A DNA stretch of 64,000 bases from contig NZ_LDZY01000002.1 of NCBI RefSeq assembly GCF_001029285.1, positions 1-64,000 on the forward strand. Reading direction: 5' to 3'. Origin of the DNA: Desulfosporosinus acididurans. Its GTDB lineage: Bacteria > Bacillota > Desulfitobacteriia > Desulfitobacteriales > Desulfitobacteriaceae. The translations under genes were made by a program, and so were the position numbers. Below are positions 50,468-60,663 of this stretch, piece after piece. How positions within the stretch are numbered: the stretch's first letter is position 1; each line of letters begins with the position of its first letter. A model generated the notes under the pieces. It was not told where the DNA came from and did no database searches. It was given only the letters and a program-made list of their open reading frames with translations.

Positions 50468-51682
50468 GCTGCCGCTGCGTTCCATGAGTAAAGAACGAAT
50501 ATACTTACCGTAGAAAAAAAACATGACTATAGAGATCGACATGAATGTGAGAGCAAGGATCCAAACGCAGGATCCTCCCCCGTAGTCGAAAAAGACACCT
50601 CCAAGGAAAGGACCTATCATGCGCCCGCCGGCAGAAGCCCCTCCAACAATACCTTGATATACGCCGGTTTTTCCCTGAGGGGCGAGTTGAGCAGAGGCCG
50701 CAGGAACTGCCGGTAAGATTAACATTTCACCCAGTGTTAAGATGAGCATGGCGATAATATAGGATACATAGGGCAGTTTCGCCCAGATAATAATGAAACC
50801 AATCGATAAAAGTATGGCCGAAAGATAAAACTGTCGCTGAAAGGTCTGAGCATAAGTTCTAATCACCCAATTAATGAGGGGTTGTAATGTAACGATAAAA
50901 ACACCATTCAGCGTCCAAAGAATGCTGTAAGAAAAGAGGGAAAAACCTAATTGATTCATGACCACCGGCAAAATAGATACAAGTTGGATGTAAGCACCCC
51001 AGACAAAGAAAATACCTCCTCCTAAAGTAAGGAGCACTTTAAAGCCACGGTCTTTATACAAACTTCCTGAGTGACGTTTCGCAGGCGTTGAGGAAATCGA
51101 TTTCATCTTATGCTCTGAAATTCCAAAGGACACTAAAAGAAAGTAAATGAAAAAGGCTGAGGCATTTAAGGAAAAAGTAAGCCGGAATGATACTTGAGCA
51201 ATTATCCCTCCAATTGCAGTACCGATTGCTACGCCGGCGTTGTTAGAAACATAGAGCATATTAAAGCCGCGTCGCCCGCCTTCAGGCCAGACGGCATGAA
51301 TGAGCGCGTTTAAAGGGACTAAAATAAATGCTTGGGCTAAGCCAAAAAGGACAAATCCGGGCATATAAACTTTCCAGACAGGGAAAACTCCGATGGCCCC
51401 AATGGATAAAACAGCACCTATAAGTCCGATAATCATAATTTTTTTAGAACCAAAACGATCTGCTAAAAAGCCGCTTAAGAATTGTCCCAGCAGAGAGGCT
51501 GCTGACTGGAGAGCTAAGAGGCTGCCTGCCTCCGTTAGAGTACGACCTAAAATATTATGCATAAAGAGGCTATTTAACGGCCACATCAGAGAATTCCCGA
51601 TGGATTGGATGAAACCTCCGATAATCAAGATCACAACGGCTTGGGGGATATCTGGACGTTTAAACTTCAAATGAAAAACCAC
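50459..51682 (-). CDS. MFS transporter, drug-efflux type
   Basis: The 407-residue protein has twelve membrane segments, with motif A-like FLADRFGSKKIMIIG between helices 2 and 3 (about residues 70-85) and PLNALIHAVWPEGGRRG later. It fits MDR-type proton-coupled exporters such as YqgE/BcbE-like Clostridial proteins; the substrate is unknown. The start is the ATG at 51682. It is convergent with and overlaps the YgbA-like gene. Confidence 0.88.
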   Translation of the reverse strand: MVFHLKFKRPDIPQAVVILIIGGFIQSIGNSLMWPLNSLFMHNILGRTLTEAGSLLALQSAASLLGQFLSGFLADRFGSKKIMIIGLIGAVLSIGAIGVFPVWKVYMPGFVLFGLAQAFILVPLNALIHAVWPEGGRRGFNMLYVSNNAGVAIGTAIGGIIAQVSFRLTFSLNASAFFIYFLLVSFGISEHKMKSISSTPAKRHSGSLYKDRGFKVLLTLGGGIFFVWGAYIQLVSILPVVMNQLGFSLFSYSILWTLNGVFIVTLQPLINWVIRTYAQTFQRQFYLSAILLSIGFIIIWAKLPYVSYIIAMLILTLGEMLILPAVPAASAQLAPQGKTGVYQGIVGGASAGGRMIGPFLGGVFFDYGGGSCVWILALTFMSISIVMFFFYGKYIRSLLMERSGSSL

Positions 51683-51817
51683 CTTCTAAGAGCTTATATA
51701 ATTACTTCGACAAACGAATAAAAAACCCTTTACTCGAAGATCTCAGGTCGGCCATCCTCAGTAAGCCGCACTTTTAGTAGGCTGTTGCATAATGAATATT
51801 CGTCCGTTATTATAAAT

Positions 51818-51866
51818 AAAATCCTGCATATGTGGAGGATTTAAACCACTAATTATGCAGGATTTT
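51818..51866. repeat. Inverted repeat upstream of the MFS gene
   Basis: AAAATCCTGCAT (51818-51829) is complementary to ATGCAGGATTTT (51855-51866), with a smaller GTGG/CCAC stem inside. It may be a bidirectional terminator or part of a relic element. Confidence 0.6.
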
Positions 51867-51954
51867 GTTTAATAAGAAGCGTTTACGCATTTTGTAACAG
51901 CTCCTCTTTATTATTTTAAAACATATTATTTCATTAACTCTTTAATCTAGTGTA

Positions 51955-52105
51955 AGGCTCCTATTTTGAGTGGGAGTGGTTTTCATAACTCACTTCGGTG
52001 GGGATAGAGTCTATCCTTCAAAGTATCGAATGTTAGGGGCTAGACGCTTTTGTTATTGAAGCACCAATGTTCAGCTTTAGCTGAACGAGTTCACTTACAG
52101 AAATG
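51955..52105 (+). repeat. Dispersed hairpin repeat, long copy
   Basis: It keeps the middle and right parts of the repeat: GAGTGGGAGTGG, CACTTCGGTGGGG and the end GTTCAGCTTTAGCTGAACGA GTTCACTT (split). It lies between the MFS and the universal stress gene. Confidence 0.7.
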
Positions 52106-52217
52106 TAGTTGCAAAATAATTAATTAATGAACATAAATTATAGCTGTCGTGTTGGAAATATTGAGAATAGGATATAATAAAGGAAAGATGTCCATTTTAT
52201 GTAAGGGAGTGATAGGA

Positions 52218-52646
52218 TTGTTTAAAAAAATTCTCGTCCCTACGGATGCCTCTGAATTTTCGCGGCGTGCTCTGAAGGCCGCCATAGACTTAGCTCAAAC
52301 TGTTCAGGCTGAGATAGAACTTCTACATGTTAGTTTTACCCCCCAGGCGTTTTGGGGGTATACGATTTCATATGGTATTACGGTAACTCAGGATCAACTG
52401 GACAAAAGCGGAGACCTGGCTCTCGAGGCAACTCTGACGGGTATCGATACTTCAAAGGTTGTAATTAAGAAGACGCTGAAATCAGGTCATCCCGTGACGG
52501 TGATTCTCGATGAGATCAAAAATGAGGAAATCGATTTGATAATTATGGGAAGTCATGGCTATGGAGCTATCACAGGGTCAGTATTAGGAAGCGTAAGCCA
52601 AAGGGTGCTTCAGAAAGCCGGATGTCCGGTTCTGATCATTAAATAG
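52218..52646 (+). CDS. Universal stress protein (UspA family)
   Basis: The 142-residue protein begins FKKILVPTDASEFSRRALKAA and ends IIMGSHGYGAITGSVLGSVS (split as read), the ATP-binding motif G-x2-G-x9-G-S/T of UspA proteins. The TTG at 52218 is preferred: AAGGGAGTGA lies six bases upstream and this gives the family's standard N-terminus, while the frame itself opens at 52149. It helps cells under stress; the exact role is unknown. Confidence 0.9.
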   Translation: MFKKILVPTDASEFSRRALKAAIDLAQTVQAEIELLHVSFTPQAFWGYTISYGITVTQDQLDKSGDLALEATLTGIDTSKVVIKKTLKSGHPVTVILDEIKNEEIDLIIMGSHGYGAITGSVLGSVSQRVLQKAGCPVLIIK

Positions 52647-52720
52647 AAATTAGGAAGTATTATAAACCTTTGACACAAACTATGCTGCAATTCCGTGATT
52701 TATAGCGAGCAAGAAAGACA

Positions 52721-52747
52721 AAATCCCTGCATTCATTGCAGGGATTT
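52721..52747 (+). terminator. Terminator of the universal stress gene
   Basis: AAATCCCTGCA (52721-52731) pairs with TGCAGGGATTT (52737-52747), followed by TTAG. Confidence 0.85.
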
Positions 52748-52866
52748 TTAGTCTAAGGGCGAATAGCAGAGATAGAGAAGTAATACACAGATCTTGGGGC
52801 AATTAACTTACGATTTGGAGGTGCCAAGCGGGGCCTTTGTAAGAAAAGGGTTATCGCTTTACGTTC

Positions 52867-53184
52867 ATGAAAGAGCATAATATTTGGCTGAGTCAAGAAG
52901 AACTCCAACAGATGTTGCATGGCTCCATACTTTGGGCGGATATTGCGTGCCGCACGTCGACGTCTCGGATCGGAATGCGAAGGTCAGAAGAACTAGCTAG
53001 AGAGCCAAGACCTGTTCCTGAAGAAACAGCTCAAATCCTCGAACCAAAGGTTTTTGCTAACATAGAGGATAAAAACACAGATGGAAATAAGCCCTTAGAA
53101 GGGCAGCCTGTTGTTTGGCTGCTTGGCAGTATTGGTTTGCTAACGGTGTCATCTTGGTTTTATTTTGTCTTGTTTTCAAAATAG
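52867..53184 (+). CDS. Hypothetical protein with C-terminal membrane helix
   Basis: The 105-residue protein has a charged N-terminal part and one membrane segment (about residues 80-103, VVWLLGSIGLLTVSSWFYFVL) with a short Lys tail, so it is a tail-anchored type protein. Codon use looks coding. The start ATG at 52867 has only a weak ribosome binding site. No family recognised. A small hairpin follows at about 53211-53228. Confidence 0.55.
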   Translation: MKEHNIWLSQEELQQMLHGSILWADIACRTSTSRIGMRRSEELAREPRPVPEETAQILEPKVFANIEDKNTDGNKPLEGQPVVWLLGSIGLLTVSSWFYFVLFSK

Positions 53185-53314
53185 TTGTTAAACAATGAAG
53201 TTTATCTAAGGACTGTCTATTGACAGTCTTAATTATTTTCGGCAGACCATAAAACTAATAAGTAACTAATAAGATTAATTTTTTATGAATTTTAATGTTT
53301 TTAAGAAAAATCCT

Positions 53315-53370
53315 TTGCAAATTTTGAGGAAAATGGGTATCATATAAGCAGAAGGTCAGGAAAGGTCAAT
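53315..53370 (+). promoter_or_regulatory. ctsR operon promoter with CtsR-type heptad repeat
   Basis: TTGCAA (53315-53320), 17-bp spacer, TATCAT (53338-53343) form a sigma-A-like promoter. GGTCAGG-AAA-GGTCAAT (53354-53370) is a heptad direct repeat with a three-base spacer matching the CtsR operator pattern (GGTCAAA-N3-GGTCAAA) near the transcript start. CtsR would repress its own operon until heat stress. Confidence 0.8.
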
Positions 53371-53421
53371 GTTTGTTGGGCTGGCTTAGGCAAAGATTAT
53401 TTGACAAGGAGTACATCAAAT

Positions 53422-53892
53422 ATGGGAAATCTTGCGGATCGCATTGAAGAATATCTTAAAAGAATTCTGGAACAAACGCCAGATGGGTATATTATATTAC
53501 AACGTAGCGAGCTGGCGGGAGAATTTGACTGCGTTCCATCTCAGATTAACTATGTATTGGATACTCGGTTTACCGTTGAACGAGGTTATTTAGTGGAAAG
53601 CCGCCGAGGGGGCGGAGGATACTTGCGAATTGTCCGCTTAGGATTAGGCATGGAAGGTCAATATCAGCAGATTATGCGTCAATTAATAGGTGAGCAGCTT
53701 ACACAGGTGCGTTGCAATGGACTGGTCGATCGATTGCTTGATGAACAGTTGGTGACGGTTCGCGAAGCGGCTCTAATTAAAGGAATTCTCTCTGGAGGGG
53801 CTTTGAGCGGAGAATTTAGCGATTGGAATGTACTTCGTGCTCAATTAATGAAGAGTATTTTAACCACGTTGAGCAGGGATGATTTGCTTTAA
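53422..53892 (+). CDS. ctsR: Heat-shock repressor CtsR
   Basis: CtsR represses clp genes and is inactivated by heat and by McsB. The 156-residue protein starts NLADRIEEYLKRILEQ, has the winged helix with LQRSELAGEFDCVPSQINYVL (split) and the GGGGYLRI wing tip glycine loop that senses temperature. The ATG at 53422 is favoured over the TTG at 53401 because it gives the standard N-terminus. First gene of ctsR-mcsA-mcsB-clpC. Confidence 0.94.
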   Translation: MGNLADRIEEYLKRILEQTPDGYIILQRSELAGEFDCVPSQINYVLDTRFTVERGYLVESRRGGGGYLRIVRLGLGMEGQYQQIMRQLIGEQLTQVRCNGLVDRLLDEQLVTVREAALIKGILSGGALSGEFSDWNVLRAQLMKSILTTLSRDDLL

Positions 53893-53905
53893 AGGGGGAT
53901 TTGAT

Positions 53906-54421
53906 ATGCTTTGTCAACATTGTCAGCAAAGAGAAGCTAAAGTACAGATAATGAAGACAGAAAATGGGGAGACCCGTGAAGTTTATCTTTGTGAAGTTTG
54001 TGCAAAACAAACTAAGGAAGTCAGTTTTATTTTCCATCCCGTTATTGTTCCCGAGTTCCTTCAAGCTTTATTTGGTTTAAATCCTAAATTACCGGAACAA
54101 CCTTCGGAGAAAGTTTGCCCGAAGTGCGGTATATCCTTCTCCAAAATAACTCAGGCCGGTAAGCTTGGCTGCAGCACTTGTTATGAAACCTTCGAAACGC
54201 AGCTTGAACCATTGCTTCGCAGGATACATGGCGGAGGGCAAAATGTAGGTAAAGTTCCTGTCAGACGAGGAAGTGCTATCAAAAACCGTTTGGAAGAGCG
54301 AAAGCTTAAAGAAAAGCTCCAGCTATTAATTCAGCAAGAAAATTTCGAAGAGGCAGCTTTGGTTCGGGATCAAATCCGCGAGATCGAACAGCTCAAGGGA
54401 GAGGAAAACCATGACACGTAA
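53906..54421 (+). CDS. mcsA: Protein-arginine kinase activator McsA
   Basis: The 171-residue protein has two zinc-finger-like sets, C-x2-C (LCQHCQQREA, residues 2-6) with C-x2-C (LCEVCAKQ) and CPKCGISFSK with CSTCYETF, and a C-terminal UVR domain (LIQQENFEEAALVRDQI). It activates McsB. The frame opens at 53879, but ATG 53906 follows AAAGGGGGA at eight bases. It overlaps mcsB by eleven bases. Confidence 0.93.
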   Translation: MLCQHCQQREAKVQIMKTENGETREVYLCEVCAKQTKEVSFIFHPVIVPEFLQALFGLNPKLPEQPSEKVCPKCGISFSKITQAGKLGCSTCYETFETQLEPLLRRIHGGGQNVGKVPVRRGSAIKNRLEERKLKEKLQLLIQQENFEEAALVRDQIREIEQLKGEENHDT

Positions 54422-55451
54422 AGAACTTCTTTTGCAAACTAGTGCTTGGATGGCTGAATCGGATTCCCCTGTCGTGATTAGCAGTCGTGTACGGTTAGCC
54501 CGTAACCTTGAGAACTATCCTTTCCCTCATGTTTTAAATATAGAAGGGGCGAGTCAGCTGGAACAGATCTTGGCGCAGGCTCTTACAACGATTCAGTTGG
54601 ATCAGGACTCTTTACAGTATATGTCTCTGACGAATCTGACCAGCATTGAGCATCAGGTGTTGATTGAAAAGCATTTAATCAGCCCAAGTCTGGGGGAATC
54701 TTCCGGATCAAGCGGGGTAGCTCTTGCTCAGGATCATAAATATGCCGTGATGGTCAATGAAGAAGACCATTTAAGAATTCAAGTTCTTTTGCCGGGAAGA
54801 CAATTGCTGGAGTGCAATCGTTTAGCAATGGCCTTAGATGACGCTCTGGAGGAAAAACTCGATTTCGCTTATCGGGAAAACCAGGGATATCTTACAGCCT
54901 GCCCGACCAATGTGGGAACGGGTCTAAGAGCTTCGGTTATGGTTCATTTGCCCGGTTTAGTAATGACTAAACAGGTGCAGCAAGTTTTGGGAGCTTTGAC
55001 GAATTTAGGCTTAGCTATCCGAGGATTGTATGGAGAAGGATCTCAAGCCTATGGGCAGATGTTCCAAGTCTCTAATCAGATTACCCTAGGAAAAAGCGAA
55101 GAGGATATTCTCACCCATTTAGAAGCAGTGACCGGACAAATTCTAGAACATGAACTTCAGGCCCGTGAATATCTTCGCAGACAGATGCCCTTATTCTTAG
55201 AGGATAAAGTTTGGCGGGCCCGAGGAATTCTGAAAAATGCCCGTCTGCTAACTTCTGAGGATGCGATGCAGTTATTATCCCAAGATCGTTTGGGAACAGA
55301 TATGGGAATATTACCTAAGAACAAAGAGAGTTTTGCAACGCTGCTTGTCAATACTCGTCCGGGATGTTTGCAATACATTCTTGATCGGGAATTGGATCCC
55401 AGTCAGCGAGATGCTGAAAGAGCCCGTTTGATTCGAGAACAGACAACATGA
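54411..55451 (+). CDS. mcsB: Protein arginine kinase McsB
   Basis: The 346-residue phosphagen-kinase-like enzyme phosphorylates arginine residues and marks proteins for ClpC. Motifs: SSRVRLARNLENYPFPHVL near residue 23, NEEDHLRIQ near 116, ACPTNVGTGLRASVMVHLPG (about 163-183) and GLYGEGSQAYGQMFQVSNQ (split) near 200. All catalytic positions typical of the family are present. Fits the operon with ctsR and clpC. Confidence 0.94.
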   Translation: MTRKELLLQTSAWMAESDSPVVISSRVRLARNLENYPFPHVLNIEGASQLEQILAQALTTIQLDQDSLQYMSLTNLTSIEHQVLIEKHLISPSLGESSGSSGVALAQDHKYAVMVNEEDHLRIQVLLPGRQLLECNRLAMALDDALEEKLDFAYRENQGYLTACPTNVGTGLRASVMVHLPGLVMTKQVQQVLGALTNLGLAIRGLYGEGSQAYGQMFQVSNQITLGKSEEDILTHLEAVTGQILEHELQAREYLRRQMPLFLEDKVWRARGILKNARLLTSEDAMQLLSQDRLGTDMGILPKNKESFATLLVNTRPGCLQYILDRELDPSQRDAERARLIREQTT

Positions 55452-55530
55452 TCGAGGCATGAAACAGGAAGCGGGAAAACAAACACTAAATAGAATTACT
55501 TCTTAAATGTTAACGGAAAGGATGAACGCA

Positions 55531-57972
55531 ATGAAAGGACGCTATACAGAACGTGCAGAAAAGGTTTTAATGATAGCTCAGAGCGAAGCTAAACGCATGG
55601 GACACAAGGTTGTAGGCACTGAGCATATTTTGCTGGGGCTTATTCAAGAAGGGGAGGGAATTGCTGCCCAAGCCTTAAAAAATTTGGGCCTGGATCTTGA
55701 AAAAATCCGGAAAATGGTTGAAGAAGTCACAGGTATAGGTCAACCCAACATGGGAGCTGTAGAACTGACACCGCGGGTAAAAAAAGTCTTAGAGTTGGCC
55801 AATGAGGAAGCCCATCGCCAAGACGTCAATTATATTGGTACAGAACACCTTCTTTTAGGTCTTATCATGGAAGGAGAGGGAATTGCCGCTCGAATTTTGG
55901 CTAATCTAAATGTTAATCCGGAAAGAGTTTGGAAACAAGTGGTTAAATTGTTGGGCGGAGAATTAGATGAATCTGCTGTTCCGTCTTCCAACTCAGTTCC
56001 AGTCGGCAAAAACGCTGGGCCTGCCAATACTCCTTCCTTAAATGAATTTGGGCGGGATCTCACGCAGCAAGCCCGTGAAGGCAGACTGGATCCTGTTATC
56101 GGCCGAGAGCAAGAAATAGAACGAGTAATCCAAGTCTTAAGCCGACGAACAAAAAACAATCCGGCGTTAATTGGCGAGCCGGGGGTAGGAAAGACGGCGA
56201 TTGCTGAAGGTTTAGCACAAGGAATTATCAACAATCGAGTACCTGAGATCCTTAGCGGCAAGCGGGTAATAACGCTGGATCTTTCGGCTATGGTTGCAGG
56301 CAGCAAGTATAGAGGAGAATTTGAAGAACGTTTGAAAAAAGTTATGGAAGAAATCCGGGCAGACGGGAATATTATCCTCTTTATTGATGAATTGCACACT
56401 CTTATTGGAGCAGGTGCAGCTGAGGGAGCCATTGACGCGGCCAATATTTTAAAACCGGCCCTAGCTCGTGGAGAATTGCAGTGTATAGGTGCTACGACTT
56501 TAGAAGAGTATCGTAAATATATTGAGAAGGACTCAGCCTTGGAACGCCGTTTCCAACCTATCACGGTCAGTGAACCCACGGTAGAGGAAGCAATCTTAAT
56601 CCTGCGCGGCTTACGAGATCGTTATGAAGCCCACCATAGGGTTAAAATTACCGATGAAGCCATTGAAAGTGCAGTACGGCTGTCTGATCGCTACGTATCA
56701 GATCGTTTCTTGCCGGATAAGGCTATTGACTTAATGGATGAGGCTGCGTCAAAAGTTAGGCTCACCAGTTATATTGCCCCCCCGGATTTAAAAACGCTTG
56801 AAGAGGAAATTGAACGACTGAAGAAGGAAAAAGAGTCTGCTGTTACGAGTCAGGAATTCGAAAAGGCTGCTCAATTAAGGGATCGGGAACACAAACTGAA
56901 GGAAGAGCTTGCCAAACAACGGGAAGAATGGGAAAGCAAGCGCCAGAAAGAAAACTCAACGGTTACAGAGGATGATATTGCGCAGATTGTAGCCAGCTGG
57001 ACCGGAATCCCTGTTAAAAAATTGGCTCAAGAGGAAAGTGAACGGCTTCTGAACCTTGAGGAAATTCTTCACCAGAGAGTTATCGGACAAGACGATGCAG
57101 TAACTGCTGTCGCACGAGCAGTTCGACGGGCGCGGGCAGGTTTAAAGGACCCTAAACGACCAATTGGCTCCTTTATTTTCCTGGGGCCTACAGGCGTCGG
57201 AAAAACAGAGCTTGGTCGTTCTCTAGCTGAAGCTATGTTCGGGGATGAAAAAGCGTTAATTCGCATTGACATGTCGGAATATATGGAGAAACATGCTGTT
57301 TCTCGTTTAGTGGGAGCTCCTCCCGGCTATGTGGGGCATGACGAAGGCGGACAACTTACAGAAGCGGTCAGAAGAAAGCCTTACAGCGTTGTCTTGTTAG
57401 ATGAAATTGAAAAAGCACATCCCGAGGTGTTCAATATTTTGCTTCAAGTTCTTGAGGATGGGCGTTTGACGGATACGAAAGGGAGAACTGTTGATTTCCG
57501 CAATACAGTCATCATCATGACATCCAATGTTGGTTCATCTTTTTTGCGTAAGGAAGCCATGGGTTTTGCCGCTCAGAAGGATGAGAAAACGGAATATAAA
57601 AATATGCGTGGTCAGGTTATGGAAGAATTAAAACGTACTTTCCGTCCTGAGTTCCTGAATCGTATCGATGAACTGGTGGTCTTCCATTCTCTGAAGAAAG
57701 AGCATCTGGCGAAAATTACGGAAATTCTTACTCTGCAGATGAATAAACGTCTGAAGGAGTTTGGCCTGGAGCTTCAGATCGATCCAAGTGCCATTGAGCT
57801 AATTGCCAAAGATGGCAATGATCCAACCTTTGGAGCTCGCCCCTTACGCAGGGCAATTCAACGCTTAATTGAGGATGCATTGTCTGAGAAGATCCTTCAA
57901 GGTGAGTTTAAAGTTGGAGACAAAATTTGTGCACGAGCAGATGAGGATAAAATAGTCTTCTCGCACTGCTAA
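55531..57972 (+). CDS. clpC: Clp protease ATPase ClpC
   Basis: The 813-residue AAA+ unfoldase has two Clp-N repeats (about 3-140), Walker A1 GEPGVGKT, Walker B1 [13 protein letters not shown], a UVR/M-domain with the McsA-like [15 protein letters not shown], Walker A2 GPTGVGKTE and the C-terminal D2-small domain. ATG 55531 ([11 protein letters not shown]) with GGAAAGGA at eight bases is preferred over 55507. It ends the ctsR operon and a strong terminator follows. Confidence 0.95.
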   Translation: MKGRYTERAEKVLMIAQSEAKRMGHKVVGTEHILLGLIQEGEGIAAQALKNLGLDLEKIRKMVEEVTGIGQPNMGAVELTPRVKKVLELANEEAHRQDVNYIGTEHLLLGLIMEGEGIAARILANLNVNPERVWKQVVKLLGGELDESAVPSSNSVPVGKNAGPANTPSLNEFGRDLTQQAREGRLDPVIGREQEIERVIQVLSRRTKNNPALIGEPGVGKTAIAEGLAQGIINNRVPEILSGKRVITLDLSAMVAGSKYRGEFEERLKKVMEEIRADGNIILFIDELHTLIGAGAAEGAIDAANILKPALARGELQCIGATTLEEYRKYIEKDSALERRFQPITVSEPTVEEAILILRGLRDRYEAHHRVKITDEAIESAVRLSDRYVSDRFLPDKAIDLMDEAASKVRLTSYIAPPDLKTLEEEIERLKKEKESAVTSQEFEKAAQLRDREHKLKEELAKQREEWESKRQKENSTVTEDDIAQIVASWTGIPVKKLAQEESERLLNLEEILHQRVIGQDDAVTAVARAVRRARAGLKDPKRPIGSFIFLGPTGVGKTELGRSLAEAMFGDEKALIRIDMSEYMEKHAVSRLVGAPPGYVGHDEGGQLTEAVRRKPYSVVLLDEIEKAHPEVFNILLQVLEDGRLTDTKGRTVDFRNTVIIMTSNVGSSFLRKEAMGFAAQKDEKTEYKNMRGQVMEELKRTFRPEFLNRIDELVVFHSLKKEHLAKITEILTLQMNKRLKEFGLELQIDPSAIELIAKDGNDPTFGARPLRRAIQRLIEDALSEKILQGEFKVGDKICARADEDKIVFSHC

Positions 57973-58034
57973 TTGATAGCGGACTTCTGCAAAAGTATTA
58001 AATGGCAGATATTAAGGAATAATGAATTTTGAGA

Positions 58035-58066
58035 AACGGGGTTGTAACTTTGATTACAACCTCGTT
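58035..58066 (+). terminator. Terminator of the ctsR-clpC operon
   Basis: AACGGGGTTGTAA (58035-58047) pairs with TTACAACCTCGTT (58054-58066) along the full 13 bp with one G-T pair, followed by TTTAAAC. Confidence 0.88.
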
Positions 58067-58257
58067 TTTAAACATCAGCCGGAAAACAACCCCCATTTAT
58101 AGAAGCAGGGGCCTTAAGAACTGAATAAATGGACCTTCAATAGTAATTAATGTTTAATACACGAGAAAATGTAAAACAGCACCTAAATACACCAGATTAT
58201 TACTAAATGATTATTAAAAAAGTGAACATACTAAAAATTAATAAGGAGGTGGTATCA

Positions 58258-58848
58258 GTGCTCATGAAAGCAATAAGTTTATTCAATAGACTGGGCAAAA
58301 CTCAAGATTCCATTTTGACAGGATTATTGGGAGGTCTGGTTGGGACTATCTTTATGGATATATCAAATGAAGTAATCTATCGAGCTGGGAAAACGGAAGG
58401 ACGTTATGCAACAATGGCAGGTCAGCTGTTTGTAAGTCCAATCAGAACGAAGCAGAAAAAGAATTTCATTCTAGGGCAAATTCTACATTTGGCAACAGGT
58501 TCGATTTTTGGCCTTCCACTAATGTACATTTTAAAGAAGACAGGTAAGGACCATTATGTGGCCAAAGGGCTAGTATCATCTATCATAACCTGGGGTGTTT
58601 TATATACGGGTGGTCAAAAAGTGGGCTTATATAAAAAGACCCACCTAACAAAGTCTCAGTATTCGGCGATGTTCAATAATTTGATTTATGGAATAACTTC
58701 TGCCAAGGCTATGTTAATGATGGCTGATTCAAATGTTTTTGAAAAACGTGAACGTCTAAATCCAACAACGTTTGACACGAAGGGTGATTATCAGTACTTG
58801 ATCGAAAATGGTCTGAGTACGGATCAAAAACAGACCTATTTACATTGA
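58258..58848 (+). CDS. Hypothetical membrane-associated protein
   Basis: The 196-residue protein has three to four hydrophobic segments (TGLLGGLVGTIFMD near residue 23; GSIFGLPLMYIL near 88; SIITWGVLY near 110; LIYGITSAKAML near 145) and a charged C-terminus. The GTG at 58258 follows AAGGAGGTGG at seven bases, so the frame starting at 58207 is too long. No family identified with confidence. It interrupts the usual clpC-radA order. Confidence 0.65.
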   Translation: MLMKAISLFNRLGKTQDSILTGLLGGLVGTIFMDISNEVIYRAGKTEGRYATMAGQLFVSPIRTKQKKNFILGQILHLATGSIFGLPLMYILKKTGKDHYVAKGLVSSIITWGVLYTGGQKVGLYKKTHLTKSQYSAMFNNLIYGITSAKAMLMMADSNVFEKRERLNPTTFDTKGDYQYLIENGLSTDQKQTYLH

Positions 58849-58885
58849 TTAATTTTAAAACAATTGAAGAAATCTATCGACTAAT

Positions 58886-58926
58886 ACCGGGTAAGACTTG
58901 AAATGTGCAAACAGTACTTACCTGGT
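58886..58926 (+). terminator. Terminator after the hypothetical membrane gene
   Basis: ACCGGGTAAG (58886-58895) pairs with CTTACCTGGT (58917-58926) with one G-T pair, followed by TTTTTTG. Confidence 0.85.
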
Positions 58927-59085
58927 TTTTTGATTCGCATTTGTGAGCTGATACTATATACTTCTCCTTCTCATAAAGCATTATAATAAGAGTAAGATCC
59001 AAAAGTGAGAGACATAATCCATAGATAGTAGTATTAAAACAGTGATATCCCTGAGGTACTGGTAAGCATCCTAAGGGATTATGAA

Positions 59086-60480
59086 ATGGAGTTTGGTATG
59101 AAAGTTAAGATCATTTATCGTTGTTCGAACTGCGGCAGTGAGAGCCCAAAATGGATGGGAAAATGTCCAACCTGTGAAGAATGGAACACCTTTGAAGAAC
59201 TTATTAACCAACCAATATCTTCTCAGAGTCCAACAGTGAAACAGACGGGTTCTGTCAAGAGGTTATCTGAAGTTTCAGCCGCTAATAGTGACAGAATTGT
59301 TACCAGCATTCTTGAGTTTAACCGAGTTCTAGGCGGTGGCATCGTTAAAGACTCGATTATTATACTTACAGCAAGACCGGGAGCCGGAAAGTCAACCTTG
59401 TTGTTACAAGTAGCTGATGATGTGGCATCTCAAGGATATAAGGTGCTTTATGCATCGGCAGAAGAAAGCGATACGCAAATAAAAAATAGAGCCGATCGAA
59501 TTTTAAAGGGAATAAATGGTGATATTTGGATATATTCTAATACAAGTATGGATCATGTGCTCCTTACAGTCAATGAATTGGATCCGGATTTAGTTATTAT
59601 CGATAGTATTCAAACCTTTACGTTGGAAGAACACCATTCACGTCCTGGTTCTCCCATTCAAACTATGGGCTGTGCCAATGAACTTTTAAAAGTTGCCAAA
59701 AACAATGAACGCCCCAGAGCAGTGATTATGGTTGGTCAGATGACGAAGGATGATGAAATTGCCGGGTTACGAGCGTTAGAGCACCTAGTTGATGCTGTTT
59801 TGATCTTGAATGGGGAAAACGGGGAAGAATTACGAGGAGCCTGGTGTTCGAAGAACAGGTTTGGGAGTACGGGAGAAATCGGTTTTTTCTCTATGACAGA
59901 AAAGGGAATGTTATCCATCGATAATCCTTCAGAATTCTTCATGACCCAGAGGGAAGAAGGCCAAACGGTTTCAGGAAGCGCTTTAGCCGTTATAAAGGAA
60001 GGAACACGCCCAATTATCGTGGAAGTTGAAAGCCTTGTTTCAAAATCCTTTACCCCCTATCCCTCCAGAATTGCTGAATGTTTAAGGCGTGACCAACTAA
60101 ATACTCTTATTTCTATTCTGGAACAACGCGGAAAGATTAGCCTCTACGATAAAAATGTTGTGATAAAAACAACAGGGGGTCTTCAACTCAAAGAGCAGGC
60201 GGTTAATTTAGCAATTATTATGTGTATCGTTTCTTCAGTTATGGATAAAGCAATTCCTAATGACACAGTGTTCGTAGCCGACGTCGGGCTGACTGGAGAA
60301 CTAAAGAAAGTTCCGGCTATTGAAGCGAGGATACGAGAAATAGACCGAATGGGATTCCGGCGTGTCTACGTGGCGAGAAATACCGTACGCGATTCTTCTC
60401 GGTTTAAGAATCTTGATATAATTGAGCTTAACACTTTATATGAAGTCATAAAACATTTAGGCATGAAGGCTGGGGGATAA
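59086..60480 (+). CDS. radA: DNA repair protein RadA
   Basis: RadA promotes branch migration in homologous recombination. The N-terminal zinc finger is C-x2-C-x11-C-x2-C (CSNCGSESPKWMGKCPTC), the Walker A is RPGAGKST (about residue 103; canonical RadA has D-P-G-I-G-K-S-T), KNRFG is intact near 263, and the C-terminal Lon-protease-like domain is complete. The length of 464 residues is normal. Start ATG 59086 or 59101. It lies downstream of clpC as in most Firmicutes. Confidence 0.93.
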   Translation: MEFGMKVKIIYRCSNCGSESPKWMGKCPTCEEWNTFEELINQPISSQSPTVKQTGSVKRLSEVSAANSDRIVTSILEFNRVLGGGIVKDSIIILTARPGAGKSTLLLQVADDVASQGYKVLYASAEESDTQIKNRADRILKGINGDIWIYSNTSMDHVLLTVNELDPDLVIIDSIQTFTLEEHHSRPGSPIQTMGCANELLKVAKNNERPRAVIMVGQMTKDDEIAGLRALEHLVDAVLILNGENGEELRGAWCSKNRFGSTGEIGFFSMTEKGMLSIDNPSEFFMTQREEGQTVSGSALAVIKEGTRPIIVEVESLVSKSFTPYPSRIAECLRRDQLNTLISILEQRGKISLYDKNVVIKTTGGLQLKEQAVNLAIIMCIVSSVMDKAIPNDTVFVADVGLTGELKKVPAIEARIREIDRMGFRRVYVARNTVRDSSRFKNLDIIELNTLYEVIKHLGMKAGG

Positions 60481-60531
60481 TATGTCCGACTGTTACAAAA
60501 AACTATAAGAAATGAGCAACTCCTAAAGAAA

Positions 60532-60561
60532 AGCCGGAACACATTTTGATGCGCTCCGGCT
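60532..60561 (+). terminator. Terminator of radA
   Basis: AGCCGGA (60532-60538) pairs with TCCGGCT (60555-60561). The T-run is weak. Confidence 0.7.
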
Positions 60562-60663
60562 ATTAATATTTAACACTATTAGTAAAACTACTCTTCTAGT
60601 CATGGGTATTTAATGATAATATATAATAAGCAAAAAGTTATGATTGGGGAGGGGAAAAAATTA

